DNA from: Nostoc sp. KVJ3
GTDB lineage: Bacteria > Cyanobacteriota > Cyanobacteriia > Cyanobacteriales > Nostocaceae
NCBI RefSeq assembly: GCF_026127265.1
Contig: NZ_WWFG01000006.1
Coordinates: 160,805-224,804 of the forward strand
Reading direction: 5' to 3'
Length of the DNA stretch: 64,000 nucleotides
Shown piece after piece: positions 20,463 through 27,831 of this stretch (the first letter of the stretch is position 1; each line of letters starts with the position of its first letter). The notes under the pieces were generated by a model. It made no database searches. It was not told the DNA's origin and saw nothing but the letters and a program-made list of their open reading frames with translations. The translations under genes and the position numbers were made by a program.

Positions 20463-20511
20463 GCAAAAAGCGACCGCACCTCTCTCGCAAATTGGAAGCG
20501 ATCGCTTTTGC
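20463..20511 (+). promoter_or_regulatory. Stem-loop in the 5' untranslated region / palindrome AAGCGATCGCTT
   Basis: GCAAAAAGCGA (20463-20473) pairs with TCGCTTTTGC (20502-20511), with one bulged A, enclosing about 28 nt. The right arm overlaps the 12-bp palindrome AAGCGATCGCTT (20496-20507), which contains a HIP1 core. It may be a third operator or an RNA leader structure. Confidence 0.4.
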
Positions 20512-20546
20512 AAAACATCCACCATACAGATGGCATAACCAATATA

Positions 20547-21554
20547 ATGACATACCAAATCTACAGCCAACAACAGCTGCAACTGAAATCTATTGCTCGA
20601 CTCAAGCAAATCTACAGCGAAATCGGCTGCACAGCCGAAGTAAGCGACAAACGCTGTAAGGATGCCTGGATTTCCGCCATTGTTAACTATCAGGCAAGCA
20701 AGATTCAGAAACTCGCCCCTGCTGCCCCCGACGAACAAGCCCTCGCCCAAGCCGAACTCGACAACTACATCGCTGACCAAGCCCAAGCTGTTGCTCCCGA
20801 ACCCCTCACAATAGTCGAAATCTCGTTTGACCATCACGAATATTATGCTGGCAATCAACTGATAGCCAGCATCAGCCATGACGATAACCACTTAACGCAA
20901 CGCTGGGTAGTCATGGTCAAGTCGCTTCGCTCCAATTCAAAATTCAAAATTCAAAATTCAAAATTAAAGACAATTAGTGGGGGCTTGTACCAACAATTAA
21001 TTAATTCAAAATTATTTCCATTCTTCATTTTGAATTTTGAATTTTGCATTTTGAATTCAAAAAAGGTCAACGATAAAGAAGTATTTCGTGCCAACACTCT
21101 AATGCGTTGCGATCGCTTCATCTGCACTCACTACAAAGACGGTTCATTACCTGTGCAGGAGAAAGAAACAACACCCCCCACGACTGAAAACCAAATCATG
21201 GCGCATATCTTCAACGAGTGCCAGAATTACGGCTTTGAAATTCTCGATGATGGCATTTACAACAACAACGGCGTGAAACTGGGGCAAGTCGGATGCACTG
21301 ACGGGAACTGGTGGGTAAAGAGGCGTTATTCAGGTCAGCAGCAGTATTCTAACTCAGTATATGATGCAGTGCGATCGCTGTCGATGGCAGATACTTCATT
21401 TGCAACTGAACCCACTCCTGAATACTTGCAGCATCTCCCATTGCAACAGCTGACTACTGACGAATTACAGCAGTTGCTAGATGCAGAAGTGGCTAACTGT
21501 GAGCAGTTAACCGCTCAAAACTGGCAACGGTTACGGGAGCCTGTAACAGCATAA
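20547..21554 (+). CDS. Hypothetical Nostoc-type plasmid/phage protein carrying an in-frame repeat insertion
   Basis: 335 aa from the ATG at 20547 (MTYQIYSQQQLQLKS); an upstream in-frame ATG-less extension is less likely. The N-terminal 50 residues (LKSIARLKQIYSEIGC...RCKDAWISAIVNYQ) look like a SAP-type helix-extended-helix DNA-binding motif. The rest is unassigned. Fifty residues in the middle (about 124-173, rich in NSKFKIQ and FILNFEF) come from a hairpin repeat bounded by GGTCAA duplications; without it the sequence reads VVMVNDKEVFRANTL. First gene behind the early promoter, so likely an early regulator or accessory protein. Confidence 0.65.
   Translation: MTYQIYSQQQLQLKSIARLKQIYSEIGCTAEVSDKRCKDAWISAIVNYQASKIQKLAPAAPDEQALAQAELDNYIADQAQAVAPEPLTIVEISFDHHEYYAGNQLIASISHDDNHLTQRWVVMVKSLRSNSKFKIQNSKLKTISGGLYQQLINSKLFPFFILNFEFCILNSKKVNDKEVFRANTLMRCDRFICTHYKDGSLPVQEKETTPPTTENQIMAHIFNECQNYGFEILDDGIYNNNGVKLGQVGCTDGNWWVKRRYSGQQQYSNSVYDAVRSLSMADTSFATEPTPEYLQHLPLQQLTTDELQQLLDAEVANCEQLTAQNWQRLREPVTA
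20921..21064. mobile_element. MITE-like palindromic repeat inserted in frame in a coding gene
   Basis: A 144-bp insert flanked by the direct repeat GGTCAA (20915-20920 and 21065-21070). The insert plus one duplication is exactly 150 bp, that is, 50 codons with no stop. The arms are runs of the heptamer AATTCAA (left) and its complement TTGAATT (right), able to fold into a long hairpin. A leading GTCGCTTCGCTCC tract is typical of dispersed cyanobacterial repeats. Confidence 0.75.
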
Positions 21555-21609
21555 TTCCAATTCGCAACTCGCAAGTCGCAATTAAACTGCGAATTGCGAA
21601 TTGGAAATT
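21553..21609. repeat. Palindromic dispersed repeat directly after the stop codon
   Basis: AATTCCAATTCGCAA (21553-21567) pairs with TTGCGAATTGGAAATT (21594-21609), with one bulge. The interior is made of CGCAA/TTGCG steps. It resembles the CAATTCGCAATT-type intergenic repeats of Nostoc. It may act as an mRNA 3' stabiliser. Confidence 0.5.
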
Positions 21610-21746
21610 ACGAATTGATATTGCCCTTTCCCCCTTCCCCTAATCATTCACTCATTACAAATATGCAACCCACAATATCCATTCCTCAACACTGGGGCTA
21701 CCCTCGCTTTGCTTTGGAACAGCGCACAGAAAAGTGAAAGCTATAC

Positions 21747-21792
21747 AGACAGTTTTATTTTTCTATAAATAGAACACTGTCTAGGGATTTTT
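21747..21792 (+). terminator. Possible hairpin terminator
   Basis: AGACAGT (21747-21753) pairs with ACTGTCT (21776-21782), with a weaker TTTAT/ATAAA inner pairing, followed by GGGATTTTTG. The stem is AT-rich and the loop long, so this is a weak call. Confidence 0.3.
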
Positions 21793-21885
21793 GTTGTTAG
21801 TGCTAGAGCCTTTTTAACTTGTCAATAACAGGAAATGAATGAAGATTTAAGCATCACTTCCAATCTGACAAAATCAGGAAAAATC

Positions 21886-22296
21886 ATGAAACTTTACGCG
21901 AAGACCATTTCAGCTACTCTGCCAGATTGGGCAACCGTCGTTACAAAGAGTGCAGATTTATTTGAGATTGAAATCAACGATGAACACCCGAATTTTCAAT
22001 CTCTGCTTGAAGAGTTAGAAACCGAAATTGAACCAGGAACAATAGGTGTTAAAGCTGTTCGCGGAGCGTGCCGAAGGCAGGATTTATGCTCACGGCTGGG
22101 TATTGAAATGTCTAGCCCCAGCCTCCACCAATTAGTTGAACAAGCTCAAACTCTAATATCCCTTATTGCTACGCACCCAGACTACAGACAACTGTTGGAC
22201 TTGGGATATACCCCTGACTTAAACATTGCCGATGCTCAAACTGCACTGGCTTATTTGCAATGGGAGTTAGAGCCTAATCGAGAACCTTCTAATTAG
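21886..22296 (+). CDS. Hypothetical protein, possibly two ancestral ORFs fused by a repeat insertion
   Basis: 136 aa from the ATG at 21886 (MKLYAKTISATLPDW), preferred over an upstream start at 21835 because the leader residues look non-coding. There are two visually distinct parts. Residues 1-57 end in TIGVKA; residues 75-136 (MSSPSLHQLVEQAQTLISLI...) look like a separate small helical protein with its own ATG. They are joined through RGACRRQDLCSRLG, translated from the repeat GTTCGCGGAGCGTGCCGAA. No family recognised. Confidence 0.5.
   Translation: MKLYAKTISATLPDWATVVTKSADLFEIEINDEHPNFQSLLEELETEIEPGTIGVKAVRGACRRQDLCSRLGIEMSSPSLHQLVEQAQTLISLIATHPDYRQLLDLGYTPDLNIADAQTALAYLQWELEPNREPSN
22058..22080. 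repeat. Short dispersed repeat inside a coding sequence
   Basis: TTCGCGGAGCGTGCCGAAGG and the next bases match the GCGGAGCG...CGAAGGC class of repeats scattered through Nostoc-type genomes (recognised from memory). The 19 bases between GCT and GGC change the frame, joining two reading frames. Confidence 0.5.
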
Positions 22297-22303
22297 TAAA
22301 AAA

Positions 22304-22352
22304 GCGTTCACCTAAAGGAATGCCATTACTTTAGGTGAACGCACGGAAGTTT
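22304..22352 (+). terminator. Strong intergenic stem-loop with T tract
   Basis: GCGTTCACCTAAAG (22304-22317) and CTTTAGGTGAACGC (22329-22342) are perfectly complementary over 14 bp with an 11-nt loop, and TTTTT follows 7 bases on. It starts 8 bases after the stop at 22296. Either an intrinsic terminator or an attenuator/processing site within the early operon. Its left flank AAAAAAGCG recurs at the hairpins near 24492 and 24709. Confidence 0.6.
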
Positions 22353-22421
22353 TTCTCCCGCTACAGAATTCCCATTATTGCACACAGAACACTAATCAAT
22401 GAAACTTTAACCGAGGTGAAC

Positions 22422-22700
22422 ATGGTTACTGAAATAAAACTAGGTTTATGCAACCCTCCCGAACCGATTTATCTCTATGTCACAGTAGTCGAAAAAATCA
22501 TCAGTGAAGCGCACATCGATATCCCTGATGGGCTAAATCAATCCGCAATCAGACAACACATCGTAGACCGCTACAAAACTGGGGAAATGTCCACAGATAT
22601 GAACATCTTTCAAGTTGACTTTGAATCAATCAGCGCTCGGATTGTACAAGGACAGGTAGACACTAATTCTATCTCTTCAGAGAAGGAGGTAATCAGATGA
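22422..22700 (+). CDS. Small hypothetical protein, paralogue of the gene at 24776
   Basis: 92 aa from the ATG at 22422, preceded by GAGGTG; the longer reading frame would start inside the hairpin at 22304-22342. The core TVVEKIISEAHIDIPDGL... and DMNIFQVDFESISA is nearly the same as in the protein at 24776, so the two are duplicates of one family. This copy lacks the C-terminal 90 residues of the other. The stop overlaps the next start (ATGA), indicating translational coupling with the HTH gene. No function known. Confidence 0.65.
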   Translation: MVTEIKLGLCNPPEPIYLYVTVVEKIISEAHIDIPDGLNQSAIRQHIVDRYKTGEMSTDMNIFQVDFESISARIVQGQVDTNSISSEKEVIR

Positions 22701-23095
22701 GTATCAAATGGACTGATGAAGAACTCGCAATTATTGAGGCGAAAGCTGAAGTCTATACAGTTAAGCAAATAGCTTCAATCCTAAAAAGGCGAGGATATCA
22801 ACGCACACCAATTGCAATTTATCTGAAATTAAATAGCTTAGGCTATTCAGCCCGTCCCACTCTTGATAATTATAGCTGCCAGGAAATTGCTCAAGTTCTC
22901 CAATTGAATTTCTCAACTGTTACAAGGTGGGTAAAAAGAGGATGGCTCAAAGCTACAAAACGTTCTGCCAGACATTATCAAATTCGGAAATGGCATCTTA
23001 AGCAGTTTTTTGACAACCCGCCACAATCAATTAAAAAACGCATTGCCGCTCTTGATGTTGAAGCGATTAATTACCTATTAGGGAAACAAGCATGA
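22697..23095 (+). CDS. HTH DNA-binding protein (MerR/excisionase-like, with SANT/Myb-like N-terminus)
   Basis: 132 aa. Residues 1-55 (WTDEELAIIEAKAEVYTVKQ...) look like a SANT/Myb-like helical unit. Residues 60-110 (YSCQEIAQVLQLNFSTVTRW followed by VKRGWLKATKR) have the winged-helix spacing of MerR/excisionase-type domains: HTH, then a GWL wing. A phage-type regulator or excisionase is the likely role. It overlaps both neighbours by 4 bases (ATGA at each side), so it is the middle gene of a coupled trio. Confidence 0.7.
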   Translation: MSIKWTDEELAIIEAKAEVYTVKQIASILKRRGYQRTPIAIYLKLNSLGYSARPTLDNYSCQEIAQVLQLNFSTVTRWVKRGWLKATKRSARHYQIRKWHLKQFFDNPPQSIKKRIAALDVEAINYLLGKQA

Positions 23096-23550
23096 TTGAC
23101 CATATTAATGCACTTCAAACAAGTTGGTATCTCTCCCCGCCTTGGGGACAAACAATTCCGCCTGTTGCAGTTAATTTACTGGAGAGAGTTTTTCTCCGCA
23201 CAACAAGAACATTTGGCTACTGCTGCGCTATGCAATGGAAGCATGAGTGCTGGATTTATTCAATTGACTGCCGTAATGAAATACTCCACGCCACACAAAA
23301 CCAAATCATCGGGACTGGAGAATTAGAAACCCTCAACGTTCAAAAACCTGTTTTTGTTCTGGGCGAAAGAGTAATCCTCTGTTCTCACGATAAGGGAACA
23401 AAACAACGGCTGATTTTGGGGATTGCACTGGTACATAATTCTTGGTTTTACCTTGTTGAATTAGCGTCGCCAACCTTAACTCAATCACGGACTATATCTA
23501 ATCGTTTCTCACTGGTTGGTGAAAAAAGTTTGGTGCGCGTGAATGTCTAA
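23092..23550 (+). CDS. DUF1392-like hypothetical protein
   Basis: 152 aa. The opening SWYLSPPWGQTIPPVAVNLLERVF and overall length fit, from memory, the DUF1392 family that seems confined to Anabaena/Nostoc. The middle holds a beta-rich stretch (VFVLGERVILCS...IALVHNSWFYLVEL). No catalytic motif is visible and the function is unknown. Coupled to the preceding HTH gene by a 4-base overlap. Confidence 0.6.
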   Translation: MIDHINALQTSWYLSPPWGQTIPPVAVNLLERVFLRTTRTFGYCCAMQWKHECWIYSIDCRNEILHATQNQIIGTGELETLNVQKPVFVLGERVILCSHDKGTKQRLILGIALVHNSWFYLVELASPTLTQSRTISNRFSLVGEKSLVRVNV

Positions 23551-23593
23551 TTCTCTCTAATCAACAAGGAAAAATTATCACCCAACTAAAGTT

Positions 23594-24490
23594 ATGTCAC
23601 AAATCGAAATCGCTCAAATTATCGAACAGATAAAGCAAGAGATTACTGTTGACTCTAATGGACAAGGTAAGGCTAGCCTTCGTGCAACAGCAAGATTAGC
23701 TGGGGTTGATGCTGCTGGATTATTCAGAAGTCTCAAAACAGCCGTTGACAATTCTCGCTCTAAAATGGTTGAAAAGCTTGCCCGTAAAGGCTTTGAAGGT
23801 GTTGACATTTTAGGATGGTCACAGTCCGGCATCCCTGATATAGCTGTAGCAACTATACTTCACTATTACGGTTACGAAGCGGGGAAAAGATGCAGTGAAC
23901 AAGCAAGATTAGCCTGTGAAGCATTTGAAAGTATCGGTGTTCGCGCCTGGATGCAAGACATTATGGGCTGGACAAAACCTGCTACTCAACCACAAGAACA
24001 ACCTTCCACACCAGCCCTCCCCCCAGTTGAACAACGATTGCATACTCTTGTCCTGGCAATGAAAACTTTAGCTGAGTTAACCGGTGGCAGACTCAACCCG
24101 TACATGGAACAGCAATTCAAAGACTATGCCGGGAATCTTCTGGCAGAACACAACAGGAAATTGCTAACCCCTTCAGAAGAACGCTGGCTCGGCGTAGTCA
24201 ACTTTGCAGAGAGCGAACTTGGAAAGAAAGTCCCTATCAATGGCCCTCACTATCGCGGACACTTGGGTACATGGGTGAGAACATTTTACCCACAGTTAGG
24301 CGATCGCCAAGAAACACGATTGGTCAATGGTGTTCAACAGCCCATTTATGTCTACGCTTGTCACGAGCCGGCTGTTGCGGCTGGGTTGACCAAAGCTATA
24401 GAAGAATTTTTCACTCACCCAAGCCCCGGTGCAGCGCTAAGGCAGGCTGGTGCTTTCGCTAGCAAAAAGGAACCAGCGCTGGCTAAATGA
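23594..24490 (+). CDS. Hypothetical phage/plasmid-type protein
   Basis: 298 aa. The N-terminal part (RATARLAGVDAAGLFRSL) has an HTH-like pattern. The middle (ILHYYGYEAGKRCSEQARLA...) is helical and includes a proline/glutamine linker near residues 135-150. The C-terminal part (VPINGPHYRGHLGTWVRTFY) is unassigned. The order HTH-linker-C-domain recalls phage antirepressor-like proteins, but no specific family is recognised. It lies in the early gene run and is followed by a stem-loop at 24492. Confidence 0.55.
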   Translation: MSQIEIAQIIEQIKQEITVDSNGQGKASLRATARLAGVDAAGLFRSLKTAVDNSRSKMVEKLARKGFEGVDILGWSQSGIPDIAVATILHYYGYEAGKRCSEQARLACEAFESIGVRAWMQDIMGWTKPATQPQEQPSTPALPPVEQRLHTLVLAMKTLAELTGGRLNPYMEQQFKDYAGNLLAEHNRKLLTPSEERWLGVVNFAESELGKKVPINGPHYRGHLGTWVRTFYPQLGDRQETRLVNGVQQPIYVYACHEPAVAAGLTKAIEEFFTHPSPGAALRQAGAFASKKEPALAK

Positions 24491-24491
24491 A

Positions 24492-24522
24492 AGCGAACAC
24501 CCCCACCACAGGAACGTTCGCT
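24492..24522 (+). repeat. Intergenic stem-loop 2 of the AAAGCG set
   Basis: AGCGAAC (24492-24498) pairs with GTTCGCT (24516-24522), loop 17 nt, starting 2 bases after the stop codon. A weak T-poor 3' flank makes a processing or stability element likelier than a terminator. The rest of the 285-bp gap up to 24776 holds stem-loop 3 and no convincing gene. Confidence 0.45.
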
Positions 24523-24708
24523 AATTTAAAGATGCAAGTTATTGCTAAAGCATCGAATATTACCAATAACATTAAAAGTTTCTCTTTCATGCAGTCAAGC
24601 AACTAACAGTATTTTGAAATTATTTGTTACAAGGATGACTTCTCTAGCAAATAATACACATCTGAGAAAGTGTCGTCACTTCAAGATTCCTAACAATCAA
24701 AATAAAAA

Positions 24709-24737
24709 GCGATTGCCGCTCAATAAGTAACAATCGC
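24709..24737 (+). repeat. Intergenic stem-loop 3 of the AAAGCG set
   Basis: GCGATTG (24709-24715) pairs with CAATCGC (24731-24737), loop 15 nt, 38 bases before the next start codon. As in the other two, the stem is entered through AAAAAGCG. Confidence 0.4.
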
Positions 24738-24775
24738 CACACAAAAACACTCATTGCATCTCTAGAGTAACAACA

Positions 24776-25231
24776 ATGAAAGCTATAGTTACAGTAGTTG
24801 AAAAAATCACATCGGAAGCTCACATTAATATTCCTGACGGTTTAGCAGTAACAGCAATTAAGCAGCATATAACAGACCGCTATAACAGTGGCGAGATGCT
24901 GACTGAGATGAACATTTTCCACGTTGATTTTGAATCTATTAGCGCTCACATTGATTCAAAACCTTATATTACTTGGCATGAAGGCAACCCTTGCGATCGC
25001 CGTCAGTATTACTTCTGCAAACTTGGAAGATTTACTTTGACTCTGTTAACTGATACAGAGCAAAACTTAACTCGTACAGAAATTTACTTTGGGCATCACA
25101 AGCAACTTATTTACACATCAGAAAAAGAGATATCCAAAGAATTAGCAACAATCGAACTCCAAAATTTCTTAAGTGGATTAGCTGTTGAACTTCAGACTTT
25201 AAGCCACATTGAATTTCTAGAACAAGTTTGA
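24776..25231 (+). CDS. Small hypothetical protein, paralogue of the gene at 22422
   Basis: 151 aa. The N-terminal 60 residues (TVVEKITSEAHINIPDGLA..., NIFHVDFESISAHI) match the 22422 protein. The C-terminal 90 residues (KLGRFTLTLLTDTEQNL..., LQNFLSGLAVELQTL) are extra and look alpha/beta. No family recognised. It precedes the MT-A70 methylase by 18 bases and is probably co-transcribed with it. Confidence 0.65.
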   Translation: MKAIVTVVEKITSEAHINIPDGLAVTAIKQHITDRYNSGEMLTEMNIFHVDFESISAHIDSKPYITWHEGNPCDRRQYYFCKLGRFTLTLLTDTEQNLTRTEIYFGHHKQLIYTSEKEISKELATIELQNFLSGLAVELQTLSHIEFLEQV

Positions 25232-25249
25232 AAATAACAGGAGTCAAAC

Positions 25250-25855
25250 ATGAGACTAACGACATTAGAAGGTCAATACCAGTGCATCGTGATTGACCCT
25301 CCCTGGTTCTATAGGCTGAGAAATCAGGATAAAACTCACCGAAACCGCATTAACTACAAGCCAATGCACATAGAAGAAATACTGTCATTGCCTGTTCCAG
25401 ACTTAAGCAATCCCACGGGGTCAGTTCTTTGGCTTTGGTACACAAATAATCACATGGTAGAAGCTGCTCAATGCTTGCAAACATGGGGATTTGAACTCAA
25501 GACTATTTTGACTTGGGAAAAAGTCACCAAAGATGGTACTAAAACACATCTAGGTGTCGGTCATTGGTTGCGGAATTCGACTGAACATTGCGCTTTGGCT
25601 GTTCGTGGGAATGTGAAAGCTTTTGCTGGACGGACACTCACAAACCAGTCAAGCATTTTACACTCACCCCGTCGTGAGCATTCACGTAAGCCCGAACAGT
25701 TTTTTGAACTTGTAGAAAAGCTGTGTCCTGATATGACCAAGCTGGAGATGTTCGCACGTTCGTCTAGAGTTGACTGGGATTGTTGGGGTGATCAGGCGGA
25801 TCTGTTTGATCATCTGGGTGCAGAAATTGATAACGATACTTCATTGAGTGCTTAA
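25250..25855 (+). CDS. MT-A70-type adenine-N6 methyltransferase
   Basis: 201 aa. The catalytic DPPW is at residues 16-19 (CIVIDPPWFY). The fold is further marked by GSVLWLWYTNNHM, LTWEKVTKDG, the RNSTEHCALAVRG segment and a C-terminal KLEMFARSSRVDWDCWGDQ typical of phage MT-A70 enzymes. It would transfer a methyl group from SAM to adenine N6 in DNA (phage members) rather than RNA. AGGAG precedes the ATG. In this module it is an orphan, probably protecting or marking the element's DNA. Confidence 0.85.
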   Translation: MRLTTLEGQYQCIVIDPPWFYRLRNQDKTHRNRINYKPMHIEEILSLPVPDLSNPTGSVLWLWYTNNHMVEAAQCLQTWGFELKTILTWEKVTKDGTKTHLGVGHWLRNSTEHCALAVRGNVKAFAGRTLTNQSSILHSPRREHSRKPEQFFELVEKLCPDMTKLEMFARSSRVDWDCWGDQADLFDHLGAEIDNDTSLSA

Positions 25856-25915
25856 TTAACGCTAATTTCGGCACTCAAAACTTGCTGAACCTTGAAAATC
25901 AAATATCAAACAATT

Positions 25916-26878
25916 CTAATTTTCTGACGGTGTGTCATCTGCTGTCTGATAAATAGAACGCAATTCATCCACAGTATCTGCTGTTTCTATTGCTGACAAG
26001 ATTGATTCCAGCAATCTGAAATCTTCAAGAAGCTCAATTTCAGGTAATAAGTTTTGTCCAGGTGTTCCAAATTTGAGTTTTAATCCCAAAGCTATGCCTT
26101 TTAATAAAGATTCTATTCGAGCAATTCTCTCAAAACTAGTAACGTACTGCATACGCAGTTGTGCCTCCAATTGTTCGACTTCTCTTTTAAACTCTAGTTC
26201 TAAATCCAATGGTAACGTTAGCATCCAATCAATAAAAGCCAAAAGGTTAACAACAGCCTCGCGTTCAAACCCTTGCTCATACAACCGACGCACTAAATTC
26301 AGTTTTGATTGTTTCCTTTGCGACCTATTACTGCGGGTTTGCACTGCTGCCAAATGAGCCATTACCACTGTAGCAAAGGGGTTACGACTGGCTTCTAGCT
26401 CCGACAACCTTTGTTTATAGTCTAGCAGCTTGATTACAGGAAACTGAAAATCAACCGTACAACCAAACAAATCGTACCCAAACTGCGATGGCCGCCAGTT
26501 GATGTTGTCATCCCCCAGTATCGCGCATGATGCAACAGAGCGATCGTAACGGTCAAATATTCGATAGTTGTAAACAAACATCCGTTTAGGAAAATCGGTT
26601 TCCTCTTGACTTTGGATTTCTATATGAATCAAAAGCCAAGATTCTTCGCCCCCAATGCGATAGATTTTCACCAATTTATCAATTAGTCGTTTTCCTAATT
26701 CAGCATCACGAACTACTTGTTGTAACTCTTGATCTAGAAACTCGAAACCTCTACTCCAATCAATGTGAGCATGGGCTTGAGGAAAAAAGAATTGCATGAA
26801 GTCTTCAAAATACAACTGCAACATCTGCTTCCACGGGGAATCATATTCCGTAAGAGGTGTTTTATTAGTCATACTCAA
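25916..26878 (-). CDS. Rpn/YhgA-like PD-(D/E)XK nuclease family protein
   Basis: 320 aa, opposite in direction to its neighbours. The N-terminal SPWKQMLQLYFEDFMQFFFP is the signature of cyanobacterial Rpn/DUF4351-type proteins. HIDWSRGFEFLDQEL, a catalytic-type segment LVKIYRIGGEESWLLIHIEIQ (E-x-Q of PD-(D/E)XK enzymes) and MFVYNYRIFDRY follow. The C-terminal half is helical. Family members are called recombination-promoting nucleases or putative transposases, and many copies occur per Nostoc genome. Its antisense position within the early gene run suggests a later insertion. Confidence 0.75.
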   Translation of the reverse strand: MSMTNKTPLTEYDSPWKQMLQLYFEDFMQFFFPQAHAHIDWSRGFEFLDQELQQVVRDAELGKRLIDKLVKIYRIGGEESWLLIHIEIQSQEETDFPKRMFVYNYRIFDRYDRSVASCAILGDDNINWRPSQFGYDLFGCTVDFQFPVIKLLDYKQRLSELEASRNPFATVVMAHLAAVQTRSNRSQRKQSKLNLVRRLYEQGFEREAVVNLLAFIDWMLTLPLDLELEFKREVEQLEAQLRMQYVTSFERIARIESLLKGIALGLKLKFGTPGQNLLPEIELLEDFRLLESILSAIETADTVDELRSIYQTADDTPSEN

Positions 26879-26913
26879 CTGTTTAATTTCAAGTTAATAA
26901 GAGAGAAGTAATC

Positions 26914-27831
26914 ATGCCAACAAACATAGAATGGACAGACTTAACAGATAATATCATCCGTGCCAAGGGAGGCGGTTGGTGGTGTCAAAAAATCTCAGAG
27001 GGATGTAAAAATTGCTATAGCGAAAAGCTGAATCAAAATTCTTTCTTTGGTGGGAATAAGCAACCCTACTCTGGGCAACCACCAGAACTAGTGTTAGATA
27101 CAGAAGCTATTCGGAAATGGGGATTCCAAAGGAAACCTAAGAAGCATTTCGTTTCTTCAATGACTGATGTTTTCGGTGAATGGGTTCCGCGTTTGTGGCA
27201 ACATGAAATGCTAGATGGAATGTTCGTTGCTCCCAATCAAGTATTTCAGATTCTCACCAAACGCCCAGAAATCATGCTGTCATCTATGGATGAATGGCTC
27301 TCCTGTCATGGACTAGACAAGCTACCTTTAAATATTTGGCCAGGAACTTCGATTGAGAATCGCCGCACTTTAGAAGAACGTAGTCAATTTCTTGCTCAAA
27401 TTCCGGCTTTAATTCGGTTCTGGTCAGTTGAACCATTACTAGAAGATTTGGGTGATATCACTCACTATTTGAATGATGCTCAGTTAGTCATTATTGGTGG
27501 TGAGTCTGGCCCAAATTCCAGACCATGCCACATCGAATGGCTCGAATCAATTGTCCAACAATGTCACGCAGCTAAAACACCTGTGTTTGTGAAGCAGTTG
27601 GGGGCGAATGCAATATTTGGGGGACAGCGATTCAAAACCCGTGACAAAAAAGGGGAGACATTGAAGAGTTTCCACAAGAATTACAGGTTAGGGAATTTCC
27701 TGTTCCGGTACGAGAGTAAAAGCAAATCCCCCACACTGTTTTTCACAGGCGGGGAAGGAAAAGTTTTTTGTAGGGTTCTAACGATGAGTTTAACAAAAAA
27801 AATAAACATTGCTGGAGGATTTAAAAGATGA
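26914..27831 (+). CDS. Phage Gp37/Gp68-type protein (DUF5131), frameshifted near its C-terminus
   Basis: 305 aa as read; the native end is probably TAA at 27717-27719. The family is recognised from IEWTDLTDNI, the cysteine triplet CQKISEGCKNC, HFVSSMTDVFGEWVP, VFQILTKRPEIM, IWPGTSIENR and IIGGESGPNSRPCHIEW, the pattern of radical-SAM/photolyase-like DUF5131 proteins of phages. At GGGG (27652-27655) one missing G diverts the frame: the alternative frame gives GDIEEFPQELQVREFPV, a family-like ending. The residues after KKGE here are therefore artificial. The biochemical role of the family is unknown to me. SD-like GAGAGAAG lies upstream. Confidence 0.8.
   Translation: MPTNIEWTDLTDNIIRAKGGGWWCQKISEGCKNCYSEKLNQNSFFGGNKQPYSGQPPELVLDTEAIRKWGFQRKPKKHFVSSMTDVFGEWVPRLWQHEMLDGMFVAPNQVFQILTKRPEIMLSSMDEWLSCHGLDKLPLNIWPGTSIENRRTLEERSQFLAQIPALIRFWSVEPLLEDLGDITHYLNDAQLVIIGGESGPNSRPCHIEWLESIVQQCHAAKTPVFVKQLGANAIFGGQRFKTRDKKGETLKSFHKNYRLGNFLFRYESKSKSPTLFFTGGEGKVFCRVLTMSLTKKINIAGGFKR

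Noticed and set aside
20496..20507. AAGCGATCGCTT counted as a sure operator
   Set aside because: It contains the HIP1 octamer GCGATCGC, which is abundant in this DNA; kept only as a tentative site.
24542..24730. 62-codon plus-strand frame between two early genes
   Set aside because: It spans stem-loop 3, has no ribosome-binding site and reads like random AT-rich sequence.
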